This document shows positions 32,015-41,465 of a stretch of DNA of 64,000 bases, piece after piece. The DNA lies in NCBI RefSeq assembly GCF_004354915.1, contig NZ_SMSI01000002.1:124001-188000 (forward strand), written 5' to 3'. This DNA comes from Pseudohoeflea suaedae (GTDB lineage: Bacteria; Pseudomonadota; Alphaproteobacteria; Rhizobiales; Rhizobiaceae). Under the pieces are notes generated by a model, which had not been told where the DNA came from, ran no database searches, and was given only the letters and a program-made list of their open reading frames with translations. Numbering within the stretch: the first letter of the stretch is position 1; the number at the start of each line of letters is the position of its first letter. A program made the translations under genes and the position numbers.

Positions 32015-32745
32015 CTGGCAAACTGTACGGCGTCGGGCTCGGTCCCGGCGATCCGGAACTTCTCACGCTCAAGGCGCTGCGCATTCTGACATCCGTTCCG
32101 GTGATCGCATGGCCGGCGCCGGAGGAGGGCGACAGCTTTGCCCGTTCGATTGCCGCCGGCCATCTTCCGGGCGGGCAGGTCGAGATCGCGATCCGGGTGC
32201 CCATGCGCGTCGAGCGATTTCCCGCGCAGGAAATCTATGACCGTGCAGCCGAAGAGATCGCGGCCCATCTCGACGCAGGCCGGGACGTGGCGGTCCTGTG
32301 CGAGGGCGATCCGTTTTTCTACGGCTCCTTCATGTATCTCTTCGAGCGCCTGGCCGGTCATCACGAGACCGAAATCGTGCCGGGCGTTTCCTCGATCATG
32401 GCGGCGGGCGCTGCCTCCGGTCGCCCGCTGTCGGCCCGCAACGACGTTCTCACGGTCATCCCGGGGCCGCTTCCGGACGACGAGATCGCGGCGCGCATCG
32501 ATGCTTCCGGGGCTGTCGCGATCATGAAAGTAGGTCGTCATTTCAATCGCTTGCGCGCGCTGATCGAGAAAATGAATCTGACGGCTCAAGCAGTTTATGC
32601 GGAGCGGGTGACGCTGGCGGGCGAGCGGGTAATGCCGCTGGCCGAGGTGAGCGGCGACACGGCTCCCTATTTCTCGATCATCCTGATCTACAAGGGCGCG
32701 GAGAGCTGGGCGAAACCGGCCGCGCAGGCAGAGGCACAGACATGA
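32011..32745 (+). CDS. cobI: Precorrin-2 C20-methyltransferase
   Basis: The ATG at 32011 overlaps the cobL stop (ATGA), giving 244 residues. It is a tetrapyrrole methylase: GKLYGVGLGPGDPELLTLKA at the N-terminus, VAVLCEGDPFFYGSFMY near 92 and VPGVSSIMAAGAASGRPL near 123. It adds the C20 methyl to precorrin-2. The gene is coupled to cbiG/cobJ by another ATGA overlap. Confidence 0.95.
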   Translation: MTGKLYGVGLGPGDPELLTLKALRILTSVPVIAWPAPEEGDSFARSIAAGHLPGGQVEIAIRVPMRVERFPAQEIYDRAAEEIAAHLDAGRDVAVLCEGDPFFYGSFMYLFERLAGHHETEIVPGVSSIMAAGAASGRPLSARNDVLTVIPGPLPDDEIAARIDASGAVAIMKVGRHFNRLRALIEKMNLTAQAVYAERVTLAGERVMPLAEVSGDTAPYFSIILIYKGAESWAKPAAQAEAQT

Positions 32746-34631
32746 ACTCGAAGACCGCGATCGTCATTCTCTCGGCTTCGGCCCTGCCGGTGGCCAACCG
32801 CATCCGGGCTGCAATTAGTGGCGAGATCCACGCGCTCGAGCGACGCGTGGGCGGCTGCGATGTCGCGTTCGATGATGCCGGAACGCATCTTCGGACGCTC
32901 TTTGCCGCAGGACGCCCGATCGTCGCCGTCATGGCTGCCGGTGCGGTGATCCGGCTTCTCGCTCCGGCGCTTGCCGACAAGCACGCCGAACCGCCGGTGA
33001 TCGCGGTCGCCGAGGACGGCTCCGTTGCGGTGCCGCTTCTGGGCGGTCATCACGGAGCCAATGATCTGGCGCGGGAGATCGCCGCGGCGCTTGCGGGAGT
33101 AGCCGCCGTCACCACCGCTGGTGACCTGCGCTTCGGCATCGCGCTCGATGCGCCGCCGGAAGGCTATCGTCTGGGCAATCCCGACGCGGCAAAGGCCGTG
33201 ATGGCCGAACTGGTCGCGGGCGCATCTGCGCGATTGGCCGTTCTCCCTTCAATCCCCGGCAGGACATCTCTGGAGGACGCCGGCGCCTGGCTTCGGACTT
33301 CTTCGCTCCCCTTTGCGGAGGACGGGGCCGTGACGCTCACGCTCACCGAGTGCGCCCACCATGCGGGCGATCTCGAACTCGTCTACCATCCGGCGACCCT
33401 GGTGCTCGGCATGGGCTGCGAGCGGGGCTGCGAGGCGGCGGAAGCGATTGTCCTTGCCGAGAGGGCGCTTTCGGAAAATGGCCTGTCGGCAGAATCGGTT
33501 GCGGCGATTGCCTCACTTGATCTCAAGGCGGATGAGGCTGCCATTCACGCGGTTGCAGGCCATTTCGGCGTGCCGGCGCGTTTCTTCGGCGCCGAGCAGC
33601 TGGAGGCGGAGACGCCACGGCTGGCAACCCCGTCTGATGTGGTGTTTGCAGAAGTCGGCTGCCACGGTGTGGCGGAAGGGGCTGCGCTTGCCAGCGTCGG
33701 TACGGATGGCGAACTGGCTGTCGCGAAGATCAAGAGCAGGCGTGCCACAGTGGCAATCGCGAGATCGCGCGAGGTGCTTGCAGAGAGCGCACTCAAAGGG
33801 CGCCCGCGGGGAAAGCTCTTCGTCGTCGGCATCGGTCCGGGGGCGGAGGGGTGGCGCTCGCCGGAGGTCAGTCGCATGGTGGGCGAGGCGACGGATATCG
33901 TCGGCTATTCGCTGTATCTCGATCTGCTCGGTCCGCTCGCAGAGGGCAAGGCGCGGCATGATTTCGATCTCGGCAGGGAAGAGGCGCGCGTCCACCACGC
34001 CATGGAGCTGGCGGGCCAGGGCAAGTCGGTGGCGCTCGTCTGTTCGGGCGATGCCGGGATCTACGCCATGGCGACGCTCGTGTTCGAACTTCTCGAAAAG
34101 GCGGGCGGCGAGGACGGGCTTACCGATGCCGCGCGCAGGATTTCGATCAAGTGCAGTCCCGGCATCTCCGCGCTGCAGGCAGCTGCCGCTCGCGCGGGCG
34201 CGCCGCTGGGACATGATTTCTGCACCATCTCGCTGTCGGATCTGTTGACCCCCTGGGACGATATCCAGCGCCGGGTCAAGGCGGCGGGCGAGGGCGATTT
34301 CGTCATCGCCTTCTACAACCCGGTCTCGCGGAAGCGGCGCACACAGCTTGCCTGGGCGCGCGACGAGCTGCTCAATCACCGCCCGGCCTCGACGCCGGTC
34401 ATCCTCGCCACCAATCTCGGGCGCGAGGGCGAAGCCGTGCGCGTGGTGCCCCTCGGTGATCTGCAGGTCGATGATGTGGACATGCTGACCGTCGTCATCG
34501 TCGGCTCGTCCAATACGTCCGTCACCCGGACAGGCGACGGGCGCGACTGGGTCTACACGCCGCGCGGCTATGCCCGGAAGGAAGGCAGCGCCATGAAGCC
34601 GGCGACAGAATTGAAGGGAGCGGCTGAATGA
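32742..34631 (+). CDS. cobJ: CbiG-CobJ fusion: precorrin ring-contraction / precorrin-3B C17-methyltransferase
   Basis: The 629-residue protein joins two enzymes. Residues 1 to ~345 are a complete CbiG with its N-terminal (VMAAGAVIRLLAPALADKH near 62), middle and C-terminal (LVLGMGCERGCEAAEAI near 221) parts. Residues ~355-610 are CobJ (LFVVGIGPGAEGWRSPEVSR near 358, ALVCSGDAGIYAMA near 430, VIAFYNPVSRKRRTQLAWAR near 522). CobJ methylates C17 and contracts the ring. CbiG opens the delta-lactone in the anaerobic route, and a CbiG_C homologue, CobE, occurs in aerobic sets. ATGA overlaps tie it to cobI and cobM. Confidence 0.93.
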   Translation: MNSKTAIVILSASALPVANRIRAAISGEIHALERRVGGCDVAFDDAGTHLRTLFAAGRPIVAVMAAGAVIRLLAPALADKHAEPPVIAVAEDGSVAVPLLGGHHGANDLAREIAAALAGVAAVTTAGDLRFGIALDAPPEGYRLGNPDAAKAVMAELVAGASARLAVLPSIPGRTSLEDAGAWLRTSSLPFAEDGAVTLTLTECAHHAGDLELVYHPATLVLGMGCERGCEAAEAIVLAERALSENGLSAESVAAIASLDLKADEAAIHAVAGHFGVPARFFGAEQLEAETPRLATPSDVVFAEVGCHGVAEGAALASVGTDGELAVAKIKSRRATVAIARSREVLAESALKGRPRGKLFVVGIGPGAEGWRSPEVSRMVGEATDIVGYSLYLDLLGPLAEGKARHDFDLGREEARVHHAMELAGQGKSVALVCSGDAGIYAMATLVFELLEKAGGEDGLTDAARRISIKCSPGISALQAAAARAGAPLGHDFCTISLSDLLTPWDDIQRRVKAAGEGDFVIAFYNPVSRKRRTQLAWARDELLNHRPASTPVILATNLGREGEAVRVVPLGDLQVDDVDMLTVVIVGSSNTSVTRTGDGRDWVYTPRGYARKEGSAMKPATELKGAAE

Positions 34632-35407
34632 CCGTCTATTTCATCGGAGCGGGCCCCGGCGCCGCGGATCTCATCACCGTGCGCGGGCTCAGGCTGATCG
34701 AGCGCTGCCCGGTCTGTCTTTACGCCGGGTCGCTCGTCCCCGAAGAGATCGTCAAGGCCGCGCCGGAAGGCGCCAGGGTGATGGACACCGCGCCGATGCA
34801 TCTCGACGCGATCATCGCCGAGATGGAAGCCGCTCACGCCGCGGGGCAGGACGTTGCGCGGGTTCATTCGGGTGATCCCGCGATCTACGGGGCAATCGCC
34901 GAACAGATGCGCCGTCTCGACGATCTCGGCATCGATTACGAGGTGGTGCCCGGCGTGCCGGCCTTCGCCGGTGCCGCCGCGCGGCTTTCGACGGAGCTGA
35001 CACTGCCGGAGATCGCCCAGACGGTCATCATCACCAGAACCGGCATGAAGGCGTCGTCGATGCCCGAGGGCGAGCAGCTCGAAATTCTCGGCCAGTCGAA
35101 GGCGACGCTCGCGATCCATCTGTCCATCCGCAATCTCGATTACGTCCGCCGCGCGCTCGAGCCCTATTACGGCGACGACTGCCCGGTGGTGATCGCCTAT
35201 CGCGCGACCTGGCCGGACGAGCTCTTCATCCGCACGACGCTTGCCGGAATGAAGGACGAGGTGCGCAAGCACAAGATCACCCGCACCGCGCTCATACTGG
35301 TCGGCAAGGTGTTCGGCGACGTCGCGTTCCGTGACAGCGATCTCTACAATGCCGACTATTCCCACGTTCTGCGGAATGTCGGGAAAAAGAAGAAAGCGTC
35401 CGCCTAG
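34628..35407 (+). CDS. cobM: Precorrin-4 C11-methyltransferase
   Basis: The 259-residue protein starts MTVYFIGAGPGAADLITVRG, the SAM-binding start of tetrapyrrole methylases. It continues with VARVHSGDPAIYGAIAEQMRRL near 77 and VVPGVPAFAGAAARL near 107, matching CobM. It adds the C11 methyl. Its start overlaps the cobJ stop. Its TAG shares the palindromic CTAG (35404-35407) with the stop of the convergent cobK. Confidence 0.95.
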   Translation: MTVYFIGAGPGAADLITVRGLRLIERCPVCLYAGSLVPEEIVKAAPEGARVMDTAPMHLDAIIAEMEAAHAAGQDVARVHSGDPAIYGAIAEQMRRLDDLGIDYEVVPGVPAFAGAAARLSTELTLPEIAQTVIITRTGMKASSMPEGEQLEILGQSKATLAIHLSIRNLDYVRRALEPYYGDDCPVVIAYRATWPDELFIRTTLAGMKDEVRKHKITRTALILVGKVFGDVAFRDSDLYNADYSHVLRNVGKKKKASA

Positions 35408-36135
35408 GGAAGTGCCGCGATGAGATCGTCGATCGTCGCGTAGCCGTCCCTGGACGAGACGGGGCGTTCGATCATGATCACCGGCAGGCCCATCCGGCGG
35501 GCGGCCTCGATCTTGGCGTAGCCCGCCTTGCCTCCCGAATTGCGGCAGACGATGTGGGTGATTGCGTGGCTGAGAAAGAGGATCGTTTCCACCGCTGCAT
35601 TGTCGCCGGGGCGTCCGAGCACCAGCGTGTGGTGGCGCAGGTCCGGCTTCCGCTCGGGCTGGTCGATCATGCGCACGACGAAATGGGCGTCATCGCGGTC
35701 CTCGAAGGCGGCAATATGCTGGGAGCCGAGCGCGAGGAAAACGCGGGCACGCGGTGGAATGGCGTCGCGCGCCGCTTCCAGGCTTTCGACCTCGATCCAC
35801 CTGTCGCCATCCTCCCTTGACCAGCTCGGGCGGGCGAGCCGGTAGAGCGGCACGCCGGAGATGCCGGCCGCCTCCACCGCATTGTCGGATATCGTCTTTG
35901 CGAAGGGATGGGTGGCGTCGATGAAGAGGGAGACGTGGTTTTCCGTCAGCCACTGCGCGAGCCCCTCGGCGCCACCGAAGCCGCCGATGCGGACCTCGCC
36001 CGAAAGGGGCGACGGCTCTTTCGTCCGGCCGGCCAGCGACGTGACGAGACGGGCATCGGGGCGGGCGATGACGAGACGCGCGGCGAGCTCCGCCGCTTCC
36101 CGTGTGCCGCCGAGGATGAGGATGGTCTCAGTCAC
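35404..36135 (-). CDS. cobK: Precorrin-6A reductase
   Basis: The 243-residue protein starts with a Rossmann NADPH-binding segment (ILILGGTREAAELAARL, residues 4-20) and contains HVSLFIDATHPFAKTISDNAVEAA near 68 and VCRNSGGKAGYAKIEAARRMGLPVIMI near the end, all CobK features. It reduces the macrocycle after ring contraction. It is convergent with cobM and its start overlaps the cbiD stop by eight bases. Confidence 0.94.
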   Translation of the reverse strand: MTETILILGGTREAAELAARLVIARPDARLVTSLAGRTKEPSPLSGEVRIGGFGGAEGLAQWLTENHVSLFIDATHPFAKTISDNAVEAAGISGVPLYRLARPSWSREDGDRWIEVESLEAARDAIPPRARVFLALGSQHIAAFEDRDDAHFVVRMIDQPERKPDLRHHTLVLGRPGDNAAVETILFLSHAITHIVCRNSGGKAGYAKIEAARRMGLPVIMIERPVSSRDGYATIDDLIAALP

Positions 36136-37252
36136 GATCGGCCCCGGATTGCGCGAGGATGTTGCCCTGCCTGTCGGTTACAAGGATATCGACCGCGACC
36201 GGGGCTTCGCGCAGCGTCTCGAGTGCGGTCATGCGGGCATCTCGCGCGATGGCAGCAGCGAGGTCGATGCCTTCTTCGCGAGTCAATTCAAGGGCTTCAA
36301 GCGCGGTATTGGCAGACAGAATCCTCTTCCTCACGCTTTGATTCAAGTTTGGTCCGGCCCTGTCCGCAAGCCACTCCATGTCGACCTGGCTTCTGCCTGA
36401 ATGGAGGTCGAGCGCGCCCTGGGCGAGCTTGGAGAGCTTGGCGAAACCGCCGGCGATCGTCAGCCGCGGCAGCGGGTGCTGGCGCAGATATTTGAGCAGT
36501 CCGCCAGCGAAATCGCCCATGTCGAGACAGGCGATATCCGGCAGCCCGAAAAGGTCCCGTGCGGTCTTCTCCGAGGTCGAGCCGGTGGAGCCGAGAACGT
36601 GCTCGAGACCGGCTGCGCGGGCGACATCGATACCGCGATGGATGGAATGGATCCAGGCCGAACAGGAGAAGGGATTGACGATGCCGGTGGTGCCGAGGAT
36701 CGACAATCCGCCCTTGATGCCGAGGCGCGGGTTCCACGTCATGTCGGCAAGCGCCTGGCCACCCGGAACGGAAATCTCGATCTCGAAATCGGGCGCCACG
36801 CCATGTTCGGCGCTGACGGTTTCGACCGTCTCCGTCATCATCCGGCGGGGCACCGGGTTGATCGCCGGTTGGCCGGGATCGACAGGCAGGCCGGGAAGGG
36901 TGACCATGCCGACACCTTCGCCGGCCCGGAAGACGACGCCCGTCCGGGGCCGGCCTCTGCGCACGGTGGCGACGATCGTTGCGCCATGGGTGACATCGGG
37001 GTCGTCGCCCGCGTCCTTGACGATGGCGGCCATGGCTTCATCCCGGCCCAGGGTTTCGCGGGCAAGTGCGAAGGACGGCGTCTGGCCGCGCGGCAAGGTA
37101 ATCGTGACGGGATCGGGGAACCGACCGGTCAGGAGCGCGGTCAGGGCCGCCCTGGTGGCGGCCGTTGCGCAGGCGCCCGTCGTCCAGCCGCGCCTCAGCT
37201 CGCTGCCGGATTCCGTCGTCTCCTGTCGGTTTTTCTCCCTCATGCGGGTCAC
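36128..37252 (-). CDS. cbiD: CbiD: cobalt-precorrin-5B C1-methyltransferase-type enzyme
   Basis: The 374-residue protein has CbiD marks: LRRGWTTGACATAATRAAL near residue 19, PGLPVDPGQPAINPVPRRM near 118, GGLSILGTTGIVNPFS near 179 and TGSTSEKTARDLFGLPD near 227. In the anaerobic route CbiD methylates C1 after loss of the two-carbon fragment. No cobF, the aerobic counterpart, is in the window, so CbiD probably supplies the C1 methyl in this hybrid pathway. It forms a two-gene minus-strand unit with cobK and is divergent from cobA. Confidence 0.93.
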   Translation of the reverse strand: MTRMREKNRQETTESGSELRRGWTTGACATAATRAALTALLTGRFPDPVTITLPRGQTPSFALARETLGRDEAMAAIVKDAGDDPDVTHGATIVATVRRGRPRTGVVFRAGEGVGMVTLPGLPVDPGQPAINPVPRRMMTETVETVSAEHGVAPDFEIEISVPGGQALADMTWNPRLGIKGGLSILGTTGIVNPFSCSAWIHSIHRGIDVARAAGLEHVLGSTGSTSEKTARDLFGLPDIACLDMGDFAGGLLKYLRQHPLPRLTIAGGFAKLSKLAQGALDLHSGRSQVDMEWLADRAGPNLNQSVRKRILSANTALEALELTREEGIDLAAAIARDARMTALETLREAPVAVDILVTDRQGNILAQSGADRD

Positions 37253-37329
37253 ATTATTCCTATTGTGCGATTGCCGATATAGCGCCCGCGCGATAGACCG
37301 GAAAGCGATAAGGAGCGATCGTCGACCAG

Positions 37330-38187
37330 ATGGAAAACGGACTGGGACATATCACCCGGAACCTGCCGGACATGAAGCCGGGCGAAGTCTGGCTGGTGGG
37401 CGCGGGGCCGGGCGATCCGGGGCTCTTGACGCTTCACGCGGTCAACGCGCTGTCGCAAGCCGATGTTATCGTTCATGATGCGCTCGTGAGCAATGATTGT
37501 CTCGGGCTCGCCAAGCCGGGCGCCGAGATCGAATATGCGGGCAAGCGTGGCGGCAAGCCTTCCGCCAGGCAGCGCGACATTTCCTATCGTCTGGTCGAAC
37601 TCGCGAAGCAGGGCCGAAAGGTCCTGCGGCTCAAGGGCGGCGACCCGTTCGTCTTCGGGCGCGGCGGCGAGGAAGCGTTGACACTCGTCGAGCACGGCAT
37701 ACCCTTCCGCATCGTTCCGGGGATCACCGCGGGCATCGGCGGACTGGCCTATGCCGGAATCCCCGTCACCCATCGCGAGACCAATCACACCGTCACATTC
37801 CTCACCGGGCACAATTCCAGCGGCGCGGTTCCCGACGGGATCGATTGGCAAGGCGTGGCGCGCGGAAGCCAGGTGATCGTCATGTACATGGCGATGAAGC
37901 ATTTCGACGCCATTGCAAACCGCCTGATGGAAGCCGGCCGCGACGCCGGCGAAGCGGTGGCCTTCGTGACCGACGCCTCGACCGCCGATCAGAAAGTGCT
38001 CGAAACCACGCTCGGCCGGGCGGCCGCGGATCTCGCGGAATCCGGCCTCGAACCACCGGCGATCGTGGTGGTCGGCAAGGTGGTCGAATTCCGCAAGGCA
38101 TTCGACTGGCTCGGCGCATTGTCGGGCAAGACGCTGACGCCGGACCCGCTCGGCACCCGTGCGGTCGAGCAGAAGGACAGCGCATGA
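37330..38187 (+). CDS. cobA: Uroporphyrinogen-III C-methyltransferase
   Basis: The 285-residue protein has the SUMT pattern: VWLVGAGPGDPGLLTLHAV near residue 20, VLRLKGGDPFVFGRGGEE near 98, RIVPGITAGIGGLAYAGIPVTHR near 127. It makes precorrin-2 by methylating C2 and C7 of uroporphyrinogen III and is the entry step of the pathway. It carries no siroheme synthase extension. It is divergent from cbiD with 77 bases between them and overlaps cobB by four bases. Confidence 0.95.
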   Translation: MENGLGHITRNLPDMKPGEVWLVGAGPGDPGLLTLHAVNALSQADVIVHDALVSNDCLGLAKPGAEIEYAGKRGGKPSARQRDISYRLVELAKQGRKVLRLKGGDPFVFGRGGEEALTLVEHGIPFRIVPGITAGIGGLAYAGIPVTHRETNHTVTFLTGHNSSGAVPDGIDWQGVARGSQVIVMYMAMKHFDAIANRLMEAGRDAGEAVAFVTDASTADQKVLETTLGRAAADLAESGLEPPAIVVVGKVVEFRKAFDWLGALSGKTLTPDPLGTRAVEQKDSA

Positions 38188-39482
38188 AGGGTGTAATGCT
38201 GGCCGCGCCCCAGTCGGGTTCGGGCAAGACGACGATAACGCTGGGGCTGTTGCGTGCGCTCAAGAGGCGCGGCGAAAAGCTGGCGCCGGCGAAGGCGGGA
38301 CCCGATTATATCGATCCGGCCTTTCATTCGGTCGCCTCCGGCGCCGTCTGCATGAATTACGACCCGTGGGCGATGCGGCCGGACTTTCTCCGCGCCAATG
38401 CGAGCCTTGCCTCAGAGGGCGGGCGCATTTTCGTTCTCGAAGCGATGATGGGGCTTTACGACGGCGCCGCCGACGGAACCGGCTCATCGGCGGATCTGGC
38501 GCGGCTTCTTGGCCTGCCCGTGATCCTCGTCATCGACTGCGCCAAGCTCTCCCATTCGGTCGCGGCCATTGCCAGGGGCTTTTCCGACTTCTCGCCGGAC
38601 CTCTATATCGGCGGCGTGATCCTCAACCGGGTCGGCAGCGAGCGCCACGAGCGGATGCTGCGATCGGCTCTCGAACACGCCAATGTCGATTGTCTCGGCG
38701 CGATGCCGCGGGATGAGGCGCTGGTTGTTCCCGAGCGGCATCTGGGACTTGTGCAGGCCGGGGAAAACACCGATCTGGAAGCCTTCGTCGACGCGGCTGC
38801 CGTCCGGATCGAGCGTCATGTCGATGTCGGCAGGATCGGGAAACTGGCAAGGCTCGGGACGCCCTTCGAGGTGCCTGCCAATATTCTGAGGTTGCCGCCG
38901 CTCGGTCAAAGGATCGCCATCGCGCGCGACCTGGCCTTTGCCTTTTCCTACGAACACATGCTGCTCAGCTGGCGGCGGCGCGGCGCGGAGCTGAGCTTCT
39001 TCTCGCCGCTGGCCGATGAAGCGCCTGCCGAGGACGCGGATGCGGTCTTTCTTCCGGGTGGGTATCCCGAGCTTCATGCGGGCCGGATAGCAGGTGCCGC
39101 GACCTTCAAGGACGGGATGACGCAGGCTGTCGCGCGCGGCGTCCGTGTGTATGGCGAGTGCGGCGGCTACATGGTGCTGGGCGAGGGGCTGATCGATGCC
39201 GAAGGGACCCGTCACGAAATGCTCGGTGCCTTGCCTCTGATGACGAGTTATGCGGAGCGCAGGCGGAGCCTTGGCTATCGCCGGATACAGGCTGAACCGG
39301 ACTTCATCTGGCCGATGCCGCTCAGAGCGCACGAGTTTCATTATTCGACCGTGGTCGAGGAAGGGGCGGGCGAGGCGCTGTTCTCGTCGATCGATGCCGA
39401 GGGCAACGAATTGCCGAAAACCGGCCTCCGGCGCGGCAACGTCGCCGGCTCCTACATGCATGTCATCGACATGGAAGCATGA
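38184..39482 (+). CDS. cobB: Hydrogenobyrinic acid a,c-diamide synthase
   Basis: The 432-residue protein has the ATP-grasp-like P-loop domain (VMLAAPQSGSGKTTITLGLLRAL near residue 4, PAKAGPDYIDPAFH near 34, EAMMGLYDG near 87) and a glutamine amidotransferase domain with the nucleophile Cys in VYGECGGYMVLG near 323 and GSYMH at the end. It amidates side chains a and c. The ATG overlaps the cobA stop. Confidence 0.95.
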   Translation: MKGVMLAAPQSGSGKTTITLGLLRALKRRGEKLAPAKAGPDYIDPAFHSVASGAVCMNYDPWAMRPDFLRANASLASEGGRIFVLEAMMGLYDGAADGTGSSADLARLLGLPVILVIDCAKLSHSVAAIARGFSDFSPDLYIGGVILNRVGSERHERMLRSALEHANVDCLGAMPRDEALVVPERHLGLVQAGENTDLEAFVDAAAVRIERHVDVGRIGKLARLGTPFEVPANILRLPPLGQRIAIARDLAFAFSYEHMLLSWRRRGAELSFFSPLADEAPAEDADAVFLPGGYPELHAGRIAGAATFKDGMTQAVARGVRVYGECGGYMVLGEGLIDAEGTRHEMLGALPLMTSYAERRRSLGYRRIQAEPDFIWPMPLRAHEFHYSTVVEEGAGEALFSSIDAEGNELPKTGLRRGNVAGSYMHVIDMEA

Positions 39483-39492
39483 GGGTATCGCG

Positions 39493-40491
39493 GTGATCGA
39501 TCACGGCGGAGCGCTTCTCGACGCCATCGCGCTCCATGGCGGAAGCCGGGAGGATTGGCTGGACCTGTCGACAGGGATAAGCCCGGTCAGTTTTCCGCTG
39601 CCGGATTTCTCCCCCGACAGCTGGCGGCGGCTGCCCGATCCCGCGCTGACGCGTCGCGTCGCTGAACTTTCCCGCATCCATTACGGCGGCGCGACCGATC
39701 CGGTGATCACGCCGGGCAGCCAGGCGGCGATTCAGCAGCTGCCTTTGCTTGCCCGTCTCGCAAGGCCCGGGGCCAGCGATGTCGCCATACTCGCGCCGAC
39801 ATACGGCGAATACGAGGCCGCATTCACACGCGCCGGCTTCTCCGTGCGCACCGTCGTCTCGCTCGACGCGGCGCAGGATGCCGATGCGGTGGTTCTCGCC
39901 AATCCCAACAATCCCGACGGCCGCCGCCTGGCGGCTGACGAGCTGGCGGATTTCGCCCATTCACGAGGAAGCCGGCTGACCATCGTCGATGAGGCCTTTG
40001 CCGACTGTCATCCGGAGGTCAGTGCCGTGGGCCGGACAGGAGGCATTGCCGGGCTAATGGTCTTGCGCTCCTTCGGCAAGTTTTTCGGCTTGGCCGGAGT
40101 GCGGCTCGGCTTTGCCTTTGCGTCCCGGCGAATGGCGGACGCGCTTTCGGAGGCATTGGGTCCGTGGCCGGTTTCAGGGCCTGCGCTCGAGATCGCGGCC
40201 CATGCCTTCTCTTCGCCGGAGAGAATTGCCCTGCAGCGGAACGAAATCGAGCGCTGCCAGTCGCTGACGGCAGAGGCCGTCGGCAAATCCGGCATTCCGG
40301 TCGTCGGGCAGACCGCGCTGTTCGTCCTGCTCGACGTCGGTGACGGCGCGGCAGCCCGCGACGCCCTTGCGGGCCATCGTATTCTTGCGCGCGCCTTCGA
40401 TCACTCGCCACGCCTGCTGCGGCTGGGGCTGGTCGCGAACGCCGTGGAGGGGGCGCGTCTGGCTTCGGCTCTCAAGGCGCTCAAACCGTGA
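39493..40491 (+). CDS. cobC: CobC, threonine-phosphate decarboxylase-like aminotransferase
   Basis: The GTG at 39493 follows GAGGG at good spacing and gives 332 residues. It is a fold-type I PLP enzyme: LDLSTGISP near residue 23, ANPNNPDGR near 138, IVDEAFAD near 164 and the PLP lysine in LRSFGKFFGLAGVRLGF near 195. CobC/CobD family members make aminopropanol phosphate or assist its attachment. It lies between cobB and cobD with a ten-base gap and a four-base overlap. Confidence 0.92.
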   Translation: MIDHGGALLDAIALHGGSREDWLDLSTGISPVSFPLPDFSPDSWRRLPDPALTRRVAELSRIHYGGATDPVITPGSQAAIQQLPLLARLARPGASDVAILAPTYGEYEAAFTRAGFSVRTVVSLDAAQDADAVVLANPNNPDGRRLAADELADFAHSRGSRLTIVDEAFADCHPEVSAVGRTGGIAGLMVLRSFGKFFGLAGVRLGFAFASRRMADALSEALGPWPVSGPALEIAAHAFSSPERIALQRNEIERCQSLTAEAVGKSGIPVVGQTALFVLLDVGDGAAARDALAGHRILARAFDHSPRLLRLGLVANAVEGARLASALKALKP

Positions 40492-41465
40492 TCCGGCTGG
40501 GCATCCTCTTTCTCGCTTTGCTCATCGACAGGCTGGTCGGCGACCCCGACTGGCTGTGGCGCAGAATGGCGCATCCGGTGGTCCTGATCGGCGCGATGAT
40601 CGGATTTGCGGACCGCTCCTTCAACGAGCCGGCCGTCCCCGCTGCCACGCGCAGGCGGCGCGGTCTCGTCGCGATTGCGGGACTGGTGGCGATCTCGGTG
40701 GCGGCCGGCTGGCTTCTGTCCGATCTCTTCGGCCTGTTCGGCTGGGCGGGCTTGGCGATTGAAGCCATCGTCGTGTCCATCTTTCTTGCGCAGAAGAGCC
40801 TGTTCGATCACGTGGTGGCGGTTGCCGAGGGCCTGCGCACCGGTGGGATTGAGGGAGGGCGCAGGGCCGTCTCGATGATCGTCGGTCGTGATCCGGAGGC
40901 GCTCGACAGCTCGGATGTCTGCCGCGCGGCGATCGAGAGCCTCGCGGAAAACTTTTCCGACGGCGTCGTCGCGCCGGCGCTCTGGTACCTGATCGGCGGG
41001 TTGCCGGGTCTCCTGGCCTACAAGACGGTCAATACGGCCGACTCCATGATCGGACACCTGAATGCGACGTACCGCGATTTCGGACGGGCGTCCGCGAAAC
41101 TCGACGATGTGATGAACTGGCCAGCCGCGCGCCTTTCGGCGTTGATCCTCGTTGCGGGAACGTGGCTGGCCGAGGGATACGACGCTGCGCGCAATGCGGC
41201 TGGCGTGGCCCTGCAGGATGCCGGTCTGCACCGATCGCCCAATGCGGGCTGGCCGGAAGCAGCCGTCGCGGGTGCCCTGGGGCTGGCGCTGGGCGGTCCG
41301 CGCCGGTATGGCGATCTGGCCGTCAGCGCGGCTTGCCTGAATGGCGCAGGCACTCGCCGGGCCGGGCCGGACATGATCGAAAAAGCGGTCCGGATCGGCC
41401 TCAGATCGACCGAAATTCAGCTTGTTGCCGTGTTTCTGTTAATGCTGGCGCTTGCAAGCTTCTAA
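40488..41465 (+). CDS. cobD: Adenosylcobinamide-phosphate synthase (CbiB/CobD), membrane enzyme
   Basis: The GTG start overlaps the cobC stop (GTGA) and gives 325 residues. The protein has about five membrane segments and the CbiB marks LLIDRLVGDPDWLWRRMAHPV near residue 11, CRAAIESLAENFSDGVVAPALWY near 145 and KTVNTADSMIGHLNATYRDFG near 182. It joins the aminopropanol arm to cobyric acid. It ends the cobA-cobD operon. Confidence 0.95.
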   Translation: MIRLGILFLALLIDRLVGDPDWLWRRMAHPVVLIGAMIGFADRSFNEPAVPAATRRRRGLVAIAGLVAISVAAGWLLSDLFGLFGWAGLAIEAIVVSIFLAQKSLFDHVVAVAEGLRTGGIEGGRRAVSMIVGRDPEALDSSDVCRAAIESLAENFSDGVVAPALWYLIGGLPGLLAYKTVNTADSMIGHLNATYRDFGRASAKLDDVMNWPAARLSALILVAGTWLAEGYDAARNAAGVALQDAGLHRSPNAGWPEAAVAGALGLALGGPRRYGDLAVSAACLNGAGTRRAGPDMIEKAVRIGLRSTEIQLVAVFLLMLALASF

